From Haladaptatus sp. QDMS2 (GTDB lineage Archaea > Halobacteriota > Halobacteria > Halobacteriales > Halococcaceae), in assembly GCF_029338295.1 (NCBI RefSeq), contig NZ_CP119791.1, positions 992,001-1,056,000 on the forward strand: DNA of 64,000 nt. Reading direction: 5' to 3'. Below, one piece after another: positions 9,814-17,496 of the stretch. The first letter of the stretch is position 1, and every line of letters begins with the position of its first letter. The notes below the pieces were generated by a model. That model had not been told where the DNA came from, made no database searches, and saw nothing but the letters and a program-made list of their open reading frames with translations. A program made the position numbers and the translations under genes.

Positions 9814-10323
9814 ATGGCTGAGGACGAACCGGAGACTGAGCGCCCGGACGCCAACCCTGTGATGCAAGCGGAGGCACTCGACGCCGTCGCGGCCCACTGG
9901 GAGGACCTCATCGACGACATGGAGGCGACCGCCGCGGAGTACAGAGAACTCGGCTGGGAGGTCGTTACGGTCTACCCGGCGCAGGTGTTCCCCGATATGA
10001 AACTGCCCGGTTTCGACATCCTCATCGCGGACAACGATTACGCGGCGGCCGTAGAGTTCACCGAGGAAAACGAGGTCGAGGAGTACGACGTATACCGTGC
10101 CGAGACCGACGCCATCTTCTTCCTCGCCGTCATGCGTGACGAATCGAACGGACGAGCGTTGCTCGTGCCGGGCTACTACAGCATGGAGAAGGGCTCCGAA
10201 CTCAGAGGCCGCATCGACGACTCGCTCACCATCGCCCTCAACCGACTGAAACGCGACGTGGCGGTTTCGATTTCGCTCGAACAGCCTGCGGCGTTCTTCC
10301 CCGAGGCACTCTGGGGCGAGTAG
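9814..10323 (+). CDS. Conserved haloarchaeal protein of unknown function
   Basis: A 169-residue very acidic soluble protein with no signal peptide or membrane segment. The ATG at 9814 follows GGTGA at 9803-9807 and is preferred to the TTG one codon upstream. It has an N-terminal helical, charged segment, then an alternating beta/alpha pattern with a long acidic middle; no catalytic motif is recognisable. It lies 35 bases after the importer operon on the same strand and may be co-transcribed, but nothing ties it to transport. Confidence 0.75.
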   Translation: MAEDEPETERPDANPVMQAEALDAVAAHWEDLIDDMEATAAEYRELGWEVVTVYPAQVFPDMKLPGFDILIADNDYAAAVEFTEENEVEEYDVYRAETDAIFFLAVMRDESNGRALLVPGYYSMEKGSELRGRIDDSLTIALNRLKRDVAVSISLEQPAAFFPEALWGE

Positions 10324-10367
10324 ACTGGACACGAGGTTTACGTCTGCTTCCCGCGTACCTCAGAGAT

Positions 10368-10607
10368 ATGGCACTCTTCGAAGCAATTTTCATCTTCGTC
10401 GTCGGTTTCGTGAGCGGGACGGTGACCCGATGGTTCGCCGGGTTCGCCGCCGTCGTCGCGCTCCTGCTCGCCATCCTCGGATTCGCCGCGCCACAGTCGT
10501 TTTTCGACCTCATCGAACCCGTTCTCCGGGTCTATTCGGGCAACGAACTCCTGTTTCTCTCCGGGTTCCTGTTCGCGATTAGTCGGCCAAAGCGCACGAA
10601 CGAGTGA
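10368..10607 (+). CDS. Small two-helix membrane protein
   Basis: A 79-residue protein with two or three hydrophobic helices (about residues 5-20, 22-42 and 60-72) and a short charged C-terminus. No known family motif is seen. It sits between the acidic protein and tRNA-Leu, on the same strand. Codon use matches its neighbours, which supports it being real. Confidence 0.65.
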   Translation: MALFEAIFIFVVGFVSGTVTRWFAGFAAVVALLLAILGFAAPQSFFDLIEPVLRVYSGNELLFLSGFLFAISRPKRTNE

Positions 10608-10659
10608 CCGGAAGTATTCGGAACCTTTTACCTGTCCGGCAGTGGAATTCAGGGTGCGT

Positions 10660-10744
10660 GCGAGGGTAGCCAAGCCTGGCCAACGGCGGCGGATTCAAGC
10701 TCCGCTCTCGTAGGAGTTCACGGGTTCAAATCCTGTCCCTCGCA
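10660..10744 (+). tRNA. tRNA-Leu (anticodon CAA)
   Basis: An 85-base class II tRNA. The acceptor stem GCGAGGG (10660-10666) pairs with CCCTCGC (10737-10743), with discriminator A at 10744. The D arm, anticodon stem GCGGA/TCCGC, long variable arm and T arm (ACGGG-loop-CCTGT) all fold. The anticodon CAA is at 10696-10698 in loop TTCAAGC. No intron is present and CCA is not encoded. A TATA-like CTTTTAC is centred about 30 bases upstream. Its 3' end is duplicated downstream. Confidence 0.97.
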
Positions 10745-10747
10745 CTC
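10724..10747 (+). repeat. tRNA-Leu 3'-end repeat, copy 1 (inside the tRNA)
   Basis: These 24 bases run from the T arm of the tRNA to 3 bases beyond its end. The same 24 bases recur exactly at 10826-10849, and 15 of the first 16 bases recur at 10895-10910. The position, at a tRNA 3' end, is the usual attachment site of tyrosine-recombinase integrative elements. Confidence 0.9.
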
Positions 10748-10825
10748 ACGAGTCGTCGCAAAATGGCGACGAAAGCAGTGCGAACAGAAGGATATGAACA
10801 AAGGAGCAACTTTGTTGCGACTGGC

Positions 10826-10849
10826 GTTCAAATCCTGTCCCTCGCACTC
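10826..10849 (+). repeat. tRNA-Leu 3'-end repeat, copy 2
   Basis: An exact 24-base copy of 10724-10747, starting 102 bases after copy 1. It is followed, as copy 1 is, by a short perfect hairpin (GGCGCTGC/GCAGCGCC, stem 10854-10861 with 10868-10875) and then by a GTGCGA-CAGAA-GGA block. The rest of the tRNA is absent, so it is not a second tRNA gene. Confidence 0.9.
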
Positions 10850-10894
10850 GATAGGCGCTGCAAACACGCAGCGCCGTGCGAGCAGAACGGACAG

Positions 10895-10910
10895 GTTCAA
10901 ACCCTGTCCC
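10895..10910 (+). repeat. tRNA-Leu 3'-end repeat, degenerate copy 3
   Basis: Sixteen bases with one mismatch to the start of copies 1 and 2, preceded by the same GTGCGA-CAGAA-GGA type block that precedes copy 2. The sequence after position 10910 diverges from the tRNA end. Confidence 0.75.
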
Positions 10911-11034
10911 GTCACTGGGTCACACCAGAAACGCTCGCACACGCTCGGCATGGCCACCGAGCAACACACTGAGTGCGGCAAGATGAGAGCATCTTGCCCT
11001 CGCAACATTCTCCAGAAACCGCGTTGCTAAGTCC

Positions 11035-11301
11035 CTACTCGAGCGGTTCAGCCTTCGTCACCGTGCCGGCGTGTTCCCACCCGCCGTCGACTTCGCGGCC
11101 GGCGATGAGCGATTCGTTGTTCGGCCCGTCGGTGACGAGGCGGTAGGCGGTGTCGTCGGCAATCGACGTGGCCTCGCCCTGGAAGTCGTCCTGGAAGAAC
11201 TCGGCGCTTCGCATGGCGAGGTCCACCGTGGTTCCGTCCTCGAAGGTGAGGCGGACGGGGTCGGGGGCGATGTTGTAGATGCGCTTTGCGATGGGGTTCA
11301 T
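11035..11301 (-). CDS. Conserved small haloarchaeal protein
   Basis: An 88-residue soluble protein predicted to be mostly beta strands ([13 protein letters not shown], then [13 protein letters not shown]). No signal, membrane segment or metal motif is present. The start at 11301 is the only good ATG in frame. It is divergent from the DUF63 protein, with 136 bases between the starts. Function unknown. Confidence 0.7.
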   Translation of the reverse strand: MNPIAKRIYNIAPDPVRLTFEDGTTVDLAMRSAEFFQDDFQGEATSIADDTAYRLVTDGPNNESLIAGREVDGGWEHAGTVTKAEPLE

Positions 11302-11437
11302 GCACCCACAGAGTCACCCCGGTGGATTAAGGGTTGACACTTCGGTCGAAAAACCGCTGGGAGTGCCCGTGGTGATTCGTGCGGCCCAATCGCACACGAC
11401 CGGAACTGTAAAACCTTCGGCCCGCGGTCTATCGCCC

Positions 11438-12574
11438 ATGGAAACGTTCACTGAGCGATTCGACCTCGTGCGTGCCTGGTGGGGCGCGGTCATCGCCATC
11501 ACCGTCGCGCTCGTGGGCGGGTCGCTCGCCTTCCCGCGTCTCGTCTGGGACGGGTTCCTCTGGCACTACTTCTGGGGACCGGTCGTCGCAGACGGCAACG
11601 GCGCGTTCTGTGCGGTTCGGTCCGGTGGCGAAACGACCCTCCTCGATAGCGCCTCGGCCTGTCAAGCGGCGAGCGGATACGTCGCGTATCCCGGCTACAC
11701 CGCCGTCTCGGAGGTTGGATACGCCGTCACGCTCCTGCTCATGCTGGTGGGGCTCATCTTCCTGCTTCGAACCCTCGGCATCGGGAAGGACCGCGAGTTG
11801 TTCTTCGCGCTGTTCCCGTTCATGCTGTTCGGCGGGGCGCTGCGCGTCGTCGAGGACGCCGGCATCGCCGCCATGCGAAACGGCGTAGAGCCAGCGATTC
11901 CGTTCCCGTGGAGCGCGTTAATCATCAGCCCGTTTATCTACTTCACCGTCTTCTTCATCACGCTCGCGGCGATCGTCGTGAGCGTCGGACTGGAGCGACG
12001 CGACTCGGTTTCCACTTACCGCAACCCACTGTTCGTCATCGGCGGACTGCTCCTCGTCGGGACGGTTGGCTACCTCACGGTGCTCGCGTTCACGCGGACC
12101 TACGTGGATTTCTTCCCACAGATGACCATCCTCACCATCGCGCTCGCGTCGGTCATCGCCTACGGGACGTGGAAGCTCATCGGGATGTACGCCCCCGACA
12201 TCAACAAGGGGACCCGGACCATCGGCCTCGTCGTCATCTGGGGCCACGCCGTTGACGGGGTGGCGAACGTCCTCGCCGCAGACTGGGCGGTCGAAATCGG
12301 TCTGCCGTTCTACTACAGCGCGAAACACCCGGTCAATCGGTTCATCATCAACTTCACCGACGGCATCCTTCCCGAGTCGATTGCCGCCATCACGGGCACG
12401 TCGTGGCCGTTCCTCGTGGTGAAGATCATCGCCGCCGTCGCCGTGGTGTGGGTGTTCGACGAGAGCATCTTCGAGGAGAGTCCGCGCTACGCGATTCTCC
12501 TCCTCATCGCGATTCTCGCGGTGGGGCTTGGGCCGGGGACGCGCGACATGCTCCGCGCCACGTTCGGCATCTAA
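11438..12574 (+). CDS. DUF63 family multi-pass membrane protein
   Basis: A 378-residue membrane protein with about nine hydrophobic helices and the pattern [17 protein letters not shown] near residues 125-141, typical of the archaeal DUF63 family of unknown function. A Gly-His-Asp cluster ([11 protein letters not shown], about 265-275) and a YYSAKHP motif are conserved-looking polar spots inside the membrane region. The ATG at 11438 is chosen because the upstream in-frame extension lies in intergenic sequence and lacks hydrophobic or signal character. A T6 tract follows the stop. Confidence 0.85.
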   Translation: METFTERFDLVRAWWGAVIAITVALVGGSLAFPRLVWDGFLWHYFWGPVVADGNGAFCAVRSGGETTLLDSASACQAASGYVAYPGYTAVSEVGYAVTLLLMLVGLIFLLRTLGIGKDRELFFALFPFMLFGGALRVVEDAGIAAMRNGVEPAIPFPWSALIISPFIYFTVFFITLAAIVVSVGLERRDSVSTYRNPLFVIGGLLLVGTVGYLTVLAFTRTYVDFFPQMTILTIALASVIAYGTWKLIGMYAPDINKGTRTIGLVVIWGHAVDGVANVLAADWAVEIGLPFYYSAKHPVNRFIINFTDGILPESIAAITGTSWPFLVVKIIAAVAVVWVFDESIFEESPRYAILLLIAILAVGLGPGTRDMLRATFGI

Positions 12575-12582
12575 ACGGGCGC

Positions 12583-12588
12583 TTTTTT
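12583..12588 (+). terminator. T-tract terminator after the DUF63 gene
   Basis: A run of six T bases begins 9 bases after the stop of the DUF63 gene and overlaps the stop codon of the convergent YcaO gene. Archaeal transcription commonly ends at such tracts. Confidence 0.45.
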
Positions 12589-14287
12589 ACGGATACGGAT
12601 GCGGTTCGCGGTCGAGTTGCGGCTCGAATCCGAGTTCTTCCGGAACCGTCTCCGCCCGCGTTCCGAAGTACGGTTCGTCCATGAACAGCGGTTGGGCCTG
12701 CGGAATCAACACGCGGGTGGCCTCGAACCCGAGTGCTTCTACGTCGCGAGTCGTGAGGCGCGTCGCGTAGACTTCCATGCCCGCCGATTCAGCGGCCTGC
12801 ACTGCCGTCGGCAGTTCGTTTTCAGGAGCGACGTCAACCGAAACAGCATCCGCTGAAACTGACGCGTCTACGTCCACGAACGCCTGTGCAGCGTTCGGGA
12901 ACGAGGCGTAGTGGCCAATCCACGCGCCCGCTTGCATCGCGGCGTTCTCGCCCATCGACCCGAGTTCAGTCCAGTTCTGGAGGGCTTCTGCGAGCGCAGA
13001 CGTGGCCGCCGCCGTCGCGTCCGAATCCGCCCCGGACCCCATGGCGAAGCGCGGCCAGTCACCGTCTCGGTGGACGGCAACCGCAACCACCGGAATGTCC
13101 ACGTCCTGCGTCACGAGCAGTGGGGTGACTTCGAGGTCTTCAGACCGGGCGCGGCGGACGAGCGTGTCGAACGTCTCGTCTTCGATGTCCAGCCGGAGAG
13201 ATTCGAACGAGGAGTACCACGCGAGCATCGTCGCGTCGCGTTCGACTACCTCGTACAATCCAGAGAGCAATGCTTCCGGCAGGGAGTTCCCGAGTCCGAG
13301 GCCCGTCGTAATCGCGGGCTTGTGCTGCTGGGTCGGCGGCGGGAAGTGAACGAACTCGGCGGGCAGAAACGCTGGGTTACTGGAAACGAGGCGTTCGCCT
13401 TCGACCCACGGAAGCTGCGCGTCGTCGTCGGCCTTCCACGGCAGGACGAACTCGCTCGGTTTGACGGCGTTTGGCAGTCCCGACGGCTGGCCCTGCGTGA
13501 ACTCGCTGGTTCGGTAGATGCCCGCACAATAGCGTTCGAGCGCCTCGCCTGCAGCTTTCATCAGTGCCTCGTTCCAGTCGATGGCGACGCCTGCGGCCTG
13601 CTGGGCGGCGCTTGCGTCGCTGAACCCCGAGGTGTCGCCGCCACGGGCGATGTAGTAGGGCACCGGGAACGAGGCGGCTTCGCCGACTTCGTGGATGATG
13701 CCCACGCGCTCGTCGATGGCGCGTTCGGCGCGGGCGAGCGAGTCGTCCAGGTCGCGGGCGACGAACTCGTTCGAGACTCGCTTTTTCGCGTTCGGTTCAC
13801 AGCGACAGTTCGGCACGGGGAGAAACTGGCGACTCGCGTGGGGACGTTCGAGGACGCCGCCGAGGAGCGCCGAATCCTCGCCAGAGACGAGTTTCGCGAG
13901 TTCGCGCCCAGCGAGTGCTCCGGCGACGCGCATGGTCGTCGGGTCCGGGTCCGCCGCCGTGTGTTCAGCCTCGTGATTCGCAGCCACCCGCGCCCCTAAG
14001 CATTCAAAACAGCCCGTCGACGGCGCGAATCCCGAGATGCCGACGTCAATATCGAGTTCGTGGCCGCCGAGGCCGCCGCGTTCGATTGCGAGCCAAGTCG
14101 TGTCTGCCGAGAGTGCGGCATCGTTCGCGGTTTGGAAGGCAGCGTCGCCCGCGTCACCGACGACGACGGCGAACGCGACGGTGTCGAGGTCGCTCGGTAA
14201 AATAGATTCAGCAGTGGCGTCGATGTCTGTCAGTGCGGCCCGGAGCGCTTCGACAGCAGGTCCGTCACCGACGAGTCCGATAGTCAT
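12587..14287 (-). CDS. YcaO family protein with N-terminal E1-like (cyclodehydratase partner) domain
   Basis: A 566-residue protein of the fused type found in azole/azoline-forming cyclodehydratases. Residues 1 to about 175 look like an E1/ThiF-like partner domain with a Cys tetrad (C93-x2-C96 and C161-x-C163) suited to a structural zinc. The YcaO domain follows, with EALERYCAG and EVVERDAT patterns that in the family bind ATP and Mg. The protein ends in PHPYP, a PxPxP tail (562-566) known to matter for azoline-forming YcaO enzymes. No precursor peptide, dehydrogenase or exporter gene lies beside it. An ATG at 14287 is preferred to a GTG one codon earlier. Confidence 0.85.
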   Translation of the reverse strand: MTIGLVGDGPAVEALRAALTDIDATAESILPSDLDTVAFAVVVGDAGDAAFQTANDAALSADTTWLAIERGGLGGHELDIDVGISGFAPSTGCFECLGARVAANHEAEHTAADPDPTTMRVAGALAGRELAKLVSGEDSALLGGVLERPHASRQFLPVPNCRCEPNAKKRVSNEFVARDLDDSLARAERAIDERVGIIHEVGEAASFPVPYYIARGGDTSGFSDASAAQQAAGVAIDWNEALMKAAGEALERYCAGIYRTSEFTQGQPSGLPNAVKPSEFVLPWKADDDAQLPWVEGERLVSSNPAFLPAEFVHFPPPTQQHKPAITTGLGLGNSLPEALLSGLYEVVERDATMLAWYSSFESLRLDIEDETFDTLVRRARSEDLEVTPLLVTQDVDIPVVAVAVHRDGDWPRFAMGSGADSDATAAATSALAEALQNWTELGSMGENAAMQAGAWIGHYASFPNAAQAFVDVDASVSADAVSVDVAPENELPTAVQAAESAGMEVYATRLTTRDVEALGFEATRVLIPQAQPLFMDEPYFGTRAETVPEELGFEPQLDREPHPYP

Positions 14288-14334
14288 CACTCTGGAGTTA
14301 GGAATAACGTAGATAAAAGACTGGGTCTCGCGAC

Positions 14335-15150
14335 TCAGTTAAGGATAGACTGGGCGACGGAGGCCAGCTGGTCTGGCTTCGCACCGCGCAGGCGCTCGTC
14401 ACCGAGCATGAGGCGGAGGCGTGGGCGACCCACGTCGATGGGCACCTTCTCGGTGGTGATGAGGCCCATGTCTTCGAGTTTTGTCTTGGTGCGCGAGAAC
14501 GTCGCCTTCGAGGCGATGCCCACGTCTTCGCCCCACTTGCTGATGTCGTAGAGGAGCGCCTCGTTCTTCGCTGCGACGAGCAGGCTGATGGTCACTTCGT
14601 CGAGACCATCGCCGTCACCGCGAGCGGTTTCGAGCGAGGAGAGCACGCCATCGAAGTCGGCGCTGACGGTCGCCCCGAGGTCGTCGGAGAGCGACGTGCG
14701 TACTCGCGAGATGGGCGGCGTTCGGAGGGTAAAGGAGTCGGTCTCCTCCCAGAGGTCTGCGTACATCTCGTTCGCGCTCTGGATGAACTCCTCGTCGTCG
14801 GTCGAGAGGCCAGCGACACGGTCGCCAGCGGAGACGATTGCGACGACGCTGTCGTTCGTGATGAGCAGGGAGTTCTCCGGTGCGTTCGCGAGCGTGTGAA
14901 GCGCGAGCGTTTCTGCGTCGATCAAGTCGGCGGCGGTGGAGGCGACGATGAAGTCAGCCATGACGTCCTTGAGGACGCCATCGTCAGCGAGGACTCGAAC
15001 CGCAGGCGCGTCTTCGAGTGTTGCGAGGACGGAGACGAGCTCCTCTACGGTCTCGTCTGCCGGATTGACGACGAGAACATCGTCCGACGTGTTCTCGAGC
15101 GTTGCCCGAAGGATACCTTCAATGTCCGGTTCCAGTAAATTTGAACTCAT
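14335..15150 (-). CDS. tbsP: Transcriptional regulator TbsP
   Basis: A 271-residue protein matching the haloarchaeal regulator TbsP (DUF5821), described as a partner of the TrmB network in glucose and gluconeogenesis control. The N-terminal two thirds form an alpha/beta domain; the C-terminal part (about 190-265) is a winged-helix type segment around SKATFSRTKTKLEDMGLI. The ATG at 15150 is chosen over an upstream in-frame codon because a TATA-like TTAAATA lies about 30-36 bases upstream and the extension is A/T-rich promoter DNA. It is 48 bases downstream of the divergently facing region and reads towards the YcaO gene, with which it may be co-transcribed. Confidence 0.88.
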   Translation of the reverse strand: MSSNLLEPDIEGILRATLENTSDDVLVVNPADETVEELVSVLATLEDAPAVRVLADDGVLKDVMADFIVASTAADLIDAETLALHTLANAPENSLLITNDSVVAIVSAGDRVAGLSTDDEEFIQSANEMYADLWEETDSFTLRTPPISRVRTSLSDDLGATVSADFDGVLSSLETARGDGDGLDEVTISLLVAAKNEALLYDISKWGEDVGIASKATFSRTKTKLEDMGLITTEKVPIDVGRPRLRLMLGDERLRGAKPDQLASVAQSILN

Positions 15151-15320
15151 GACTGTACCTGTATAAAACATCCTCGTAGTATTTAATTTTACCGTTACTT
15201 TCGAATTGAAATCAGCCATTTAACATAAAACGCCGGACGGAAGGGGTGAAATATTTAAATAGAAAACCGTTATCTCAGTGGAATGCGTGACTGCCGGAAA
15301 TAATTGTCAGTGTTTCTCAC

Positions 15321-17402
15321 TTACATTTTTTCACAAATGTTCGTAGACCAGCTAAAATCTCCGTCGAAGATGACGGGCATCGCGTGGGTCGAGAGGAACG
15401 ACCGTAATTCCTCGCGGGACAGGTCGTACGCTGTTTTTGCCCCGTAAAGGCCGGTTGTGGACTGGTCGCGCGGGTCTGGATACGTATCGCCGTGTCTCCA
15501 GGCGGCGTTCGCCTCGTAGGTCAGGTCGAAGCGTTCGCCACGTTTTTCGACCCAGGCGACGGCGGGCGTTCTGTCGGTGGACGCAGCGAGCGTGTAGGTT
15601 CCATCCCCGACGACGGCGTAGTCTTTCCCCATCATGATGCGCCGACGGGCTAGTTGCATCGCCCGCTCGAACTCGAAGCCGTTGATGAGCAGGCGTGCGA
15701 ACGCCGCACCTACGGTGGCCGCCTGGTCGTTCAGCACTTTGGTAAGTGTCACCGCTCCCGAGACGCTTCCCTTCTCTACGAGCGAGATACCCTCGTGATA
15801 GGAGCCACAGGCATTGAGGAAGAACGTTCTTGCGTTCACCTCCCCGATGTCCGCGATTGCGAGGTTGCCGTTGGGACAGCGAAGGCCATCTACGTCGCAG
15901 TGGCCGATGTAGTGGACGAAATCCGTCTTCGCTTCGAAGACCGCCGCTAACTCCTTTCGCTTGAGCGATTTGTGGACGGTCACGTCGATGGGAAGGTCGG
16001 CAGCGCGTTCGCGATAAATGGCCGCTACCTCCTCGTGTTCAGCGTCCATCTCGCCGTCGTTCAACACGACGTCGACGCTGAGCGACTGGGTGGTCTGTCT
16101 CCCGTATTTGAGCCGGTTCACGTAGGCGGAATGGGTGACTTTGAATACGTCGATGGGGGTCCCCGCTGCGAGCCAGCCGTGCAGCGACCCCGACTGCAGT
16201 GTCGGCATCAGAACGTCGACGGAGGCTGCCTGCGGTCCGACGCGGTAGAAGTCGTCGAGCGAGCGGCGAATCAGTTCCTTCCCGTCGAACGCAGACGCCT
16301 CTGGCAGGTAGATGAGGCTCATGTTGTCGAGCAAGAAGGGGAGCGACCGGACGTGTGCCGGGTCGGGGTCTACGTACGTCGCGAGATACCACTCGGGCAG
16401 GTGGGGCATGATGTCCGTCTCGGGAATCTCACGCATCGCCGCGAATCGCTCCGCGACGCTCGCTGCGCCGAGCGTGTCCGGACAGAGACCCCACTCTGAG
16501 AGCAATGCCGTCTGTCGGGGCGGCGTCTCGTGGGCGACGTCTCTGAGGAGACAATCGGCGAAGAACTGCCGACGCAAGAGACTCGCCACCTCGTGCTGGA
16601 AGGCAGGCAGGTTGCTGAACGAATGTTCGAATCCCTGTTCGTGGGTGACGAGGAGCGGGGCGTCTAAGTCTTCGACGGTGACCGTCGCACCGAGATAGTA
16701 GGCGAGCGGCGCGGCGACGTACAGCGCCTCCGTGCTCGGTGGCAGTTTGAATTCGAGTTCCGTCTGGGGAGTTCGCTCTCGAATGGCGTCTGGAACGTCG
16801 ATTTCGTCACCGAGTTCGACGAGGGGTGGATGGTGTCGCCAGGCCGGATGCGAACATTGCGCGCCCGTCGTCAGGTGCCCCGCAGACAGGTGGGAGAGTG
16901 CAGTGGCGATTCCCTCGGGCGTTTCGGTGACGGTAATCGGCGCGGCTGGAATCGTGTGCTCGTGGGGGATTCCGACGGTGAGTGCGGTTCGCTCGTCGAA
17001 GCTAATGCCCAGGTCGGACCCGAGTGGTCGTACCTGCGCCGGGCCGTCGAAGGCGATGGTCACGCCGAGTGCGGTATCCGCGGCCCGCGACACCTGTGCG
17101 GTCCCGGAGCCGTCGGTGAGGACGCGCTGTAATTGCCCGTCGGTGGAGAGTGAGAGGTAGTGCGTTCCTGTGGCGAGCGACACGCCGGTGGCGTAGGGGA
17201 CGGGGGATCCGTCACTCGACCGGAGTTCGACGTTCGTGGCGGGAACCTGCAACTGAGAGACGGTCCCTGCGGCGACGGCGTTCGTCCCACGCGGCAGCCT
17301 GTGAGCGATGTTTGTCGGTTGCCAGTCGGGTGCGGTGAGTCGAATCGTGGTAGAAGCGTGGCTGAGGCGAAGTCCAGAATCTGTCAGGCCCCAGCGCAAC
17401 AT
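15321..17402 (-). CDS. CHAT/caspase-like protease-fold protein
   Basis: A 693-residue protein whose C-terminal third carries a caspase/CHAT-like catalytic pair: His501 in FVHYIGHCD and Cys532 in FFLNACGSYHEG, followed by a helix with GAAFARLLINGFEFERAM. These spacings fit CHAT (clan CD) peptidases. The N-terminal 400 residues are beta-rich with no recognised domain and may be regulatory or a target-binding region. There is no signal peptide, so the protein is cytoplasmic. The start at 17402 fits a TATA-like CATATAC about 29 bases upstream (leaderless). Proteolytic activity and substrate are inferred from the motif only. Confidence 0.7.
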   Translation of the reverse strand: MLRWGLTDSGLRLSHASTTIRLTAPDWQPTNIAHRLPRGTNAVAAGTVSQLQVPATNVELRSSDGSPVPYATGVSLATGTHYLSLSTDGQLQRVLTDGSGTAQVSRAADTALGVTIAFDGPAQVRPLGSDLGISFDERTALTVGIPHEHTIPAAPITVTETPEGIATALSHLSAGHLTTGAQCSHPAWRHHPPLVELGDEIDVPDAIRERTPQTELEFKLPPSTEALYVAAPLAYYLGATVTVEDLDAPLLVTHEQGFEHSFSNLPAFQHEVASLLRRQFFADCLLRDVAHETPPRQTALLSEWGLCPDTLGAASVAERFAAMREIPETDIMPHLPEWYLATYVDPDPAHVRSLPFLLDNMSLIYLPEASAFDGKELIRRSLDDFYRVGPQAASVDVLMPTLQSGSLHGWLAAGTPIDVFKVTHSAYVNRLKYGRQTTQSLSVDVVLNDGEMDAEHEEVAAIYRERAADLPIDVTVHKSLKRKELAAVFEAKTDFVHYIGHCDVDGLRCPNGNLAIADIGEVNARTFFLNACGSYHEGISLVEKGSVSGAVTLTKVLNDQAATVGAAFARLLINGFEFERAMQLARRRIMMGKDYAVVGDGTYTLAASTDRTPAVAWVEKRGERFDLTYEANAAWRHGDTYPDPRDQSTTGLYGAKTAYDLSREELRSFLSTHAMPVIFDGDFSWSTNICEKM

Positions 17403-17496
17403 TGGCGGTTTAGTTCACTCCCTAGAAGTATATGTGTGTTGGCCTGACGGGGAGAGAGGTACACTTATTGAGTGAGGGAAATCAGGGTTTCACACG
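17403..17496. promoter_or_regulatory. Divergent promoter region of the CHAT gene and glyA
   Basis: This 94-base gap carries two outward TATA-like boxes: on the minus strand around 17428-17435, about 29 bases before the CHAT gene start; on the plus strand CACTTATTG around 17462-17470, about 30 bases before glyA. Both fit leaderless or near-leaderless transcripts. No clear operator is seen. Confidence 0.5.

Larger units (their letters stand above)
10745..11034 (+). other. Non-coding tRNA-tail region with repeats and hairpins
   Basis: About 290 bases without a credible gene. It holds repeat copies 2 and 3 and a series of perfect stems: CGTCGC/GCGACG (10754-10759 with 10766-10771), GGCGCTGC/GCAGCGCC (10854-10861 with 10868-10875), GCTCGG/CCGAGC (10943-10948 with 10957-10962) and GGCAAGATG/CATCTTGCC (10977-10985 with 10990-10998). 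The first two stems occupy equivalent places after repeat copies 1 and 2 but differ in sequence. Short reading frames here overlap the repeats and have no coding character. Confidence 0.75.

Noticed and set aside
10826-10849. A second tRNA gene
   Set aside because: Only the T arm and the acceptor 3' strand are present; there is no 5' half, anticodon arm or D arm.
10763-11030. Short reading frames behind tRNA-Leu
   Set aside because: They run through the tRNA-end repeats and hairpins and have no coding signature.
12587-14287. YcaO as a methyl-CoM reductase thioamidation enzyme
   Set aside because: There are no methanogenesis genes around, and the E1-like domain plus PxPxP tail fit the azoline-forming group instead.
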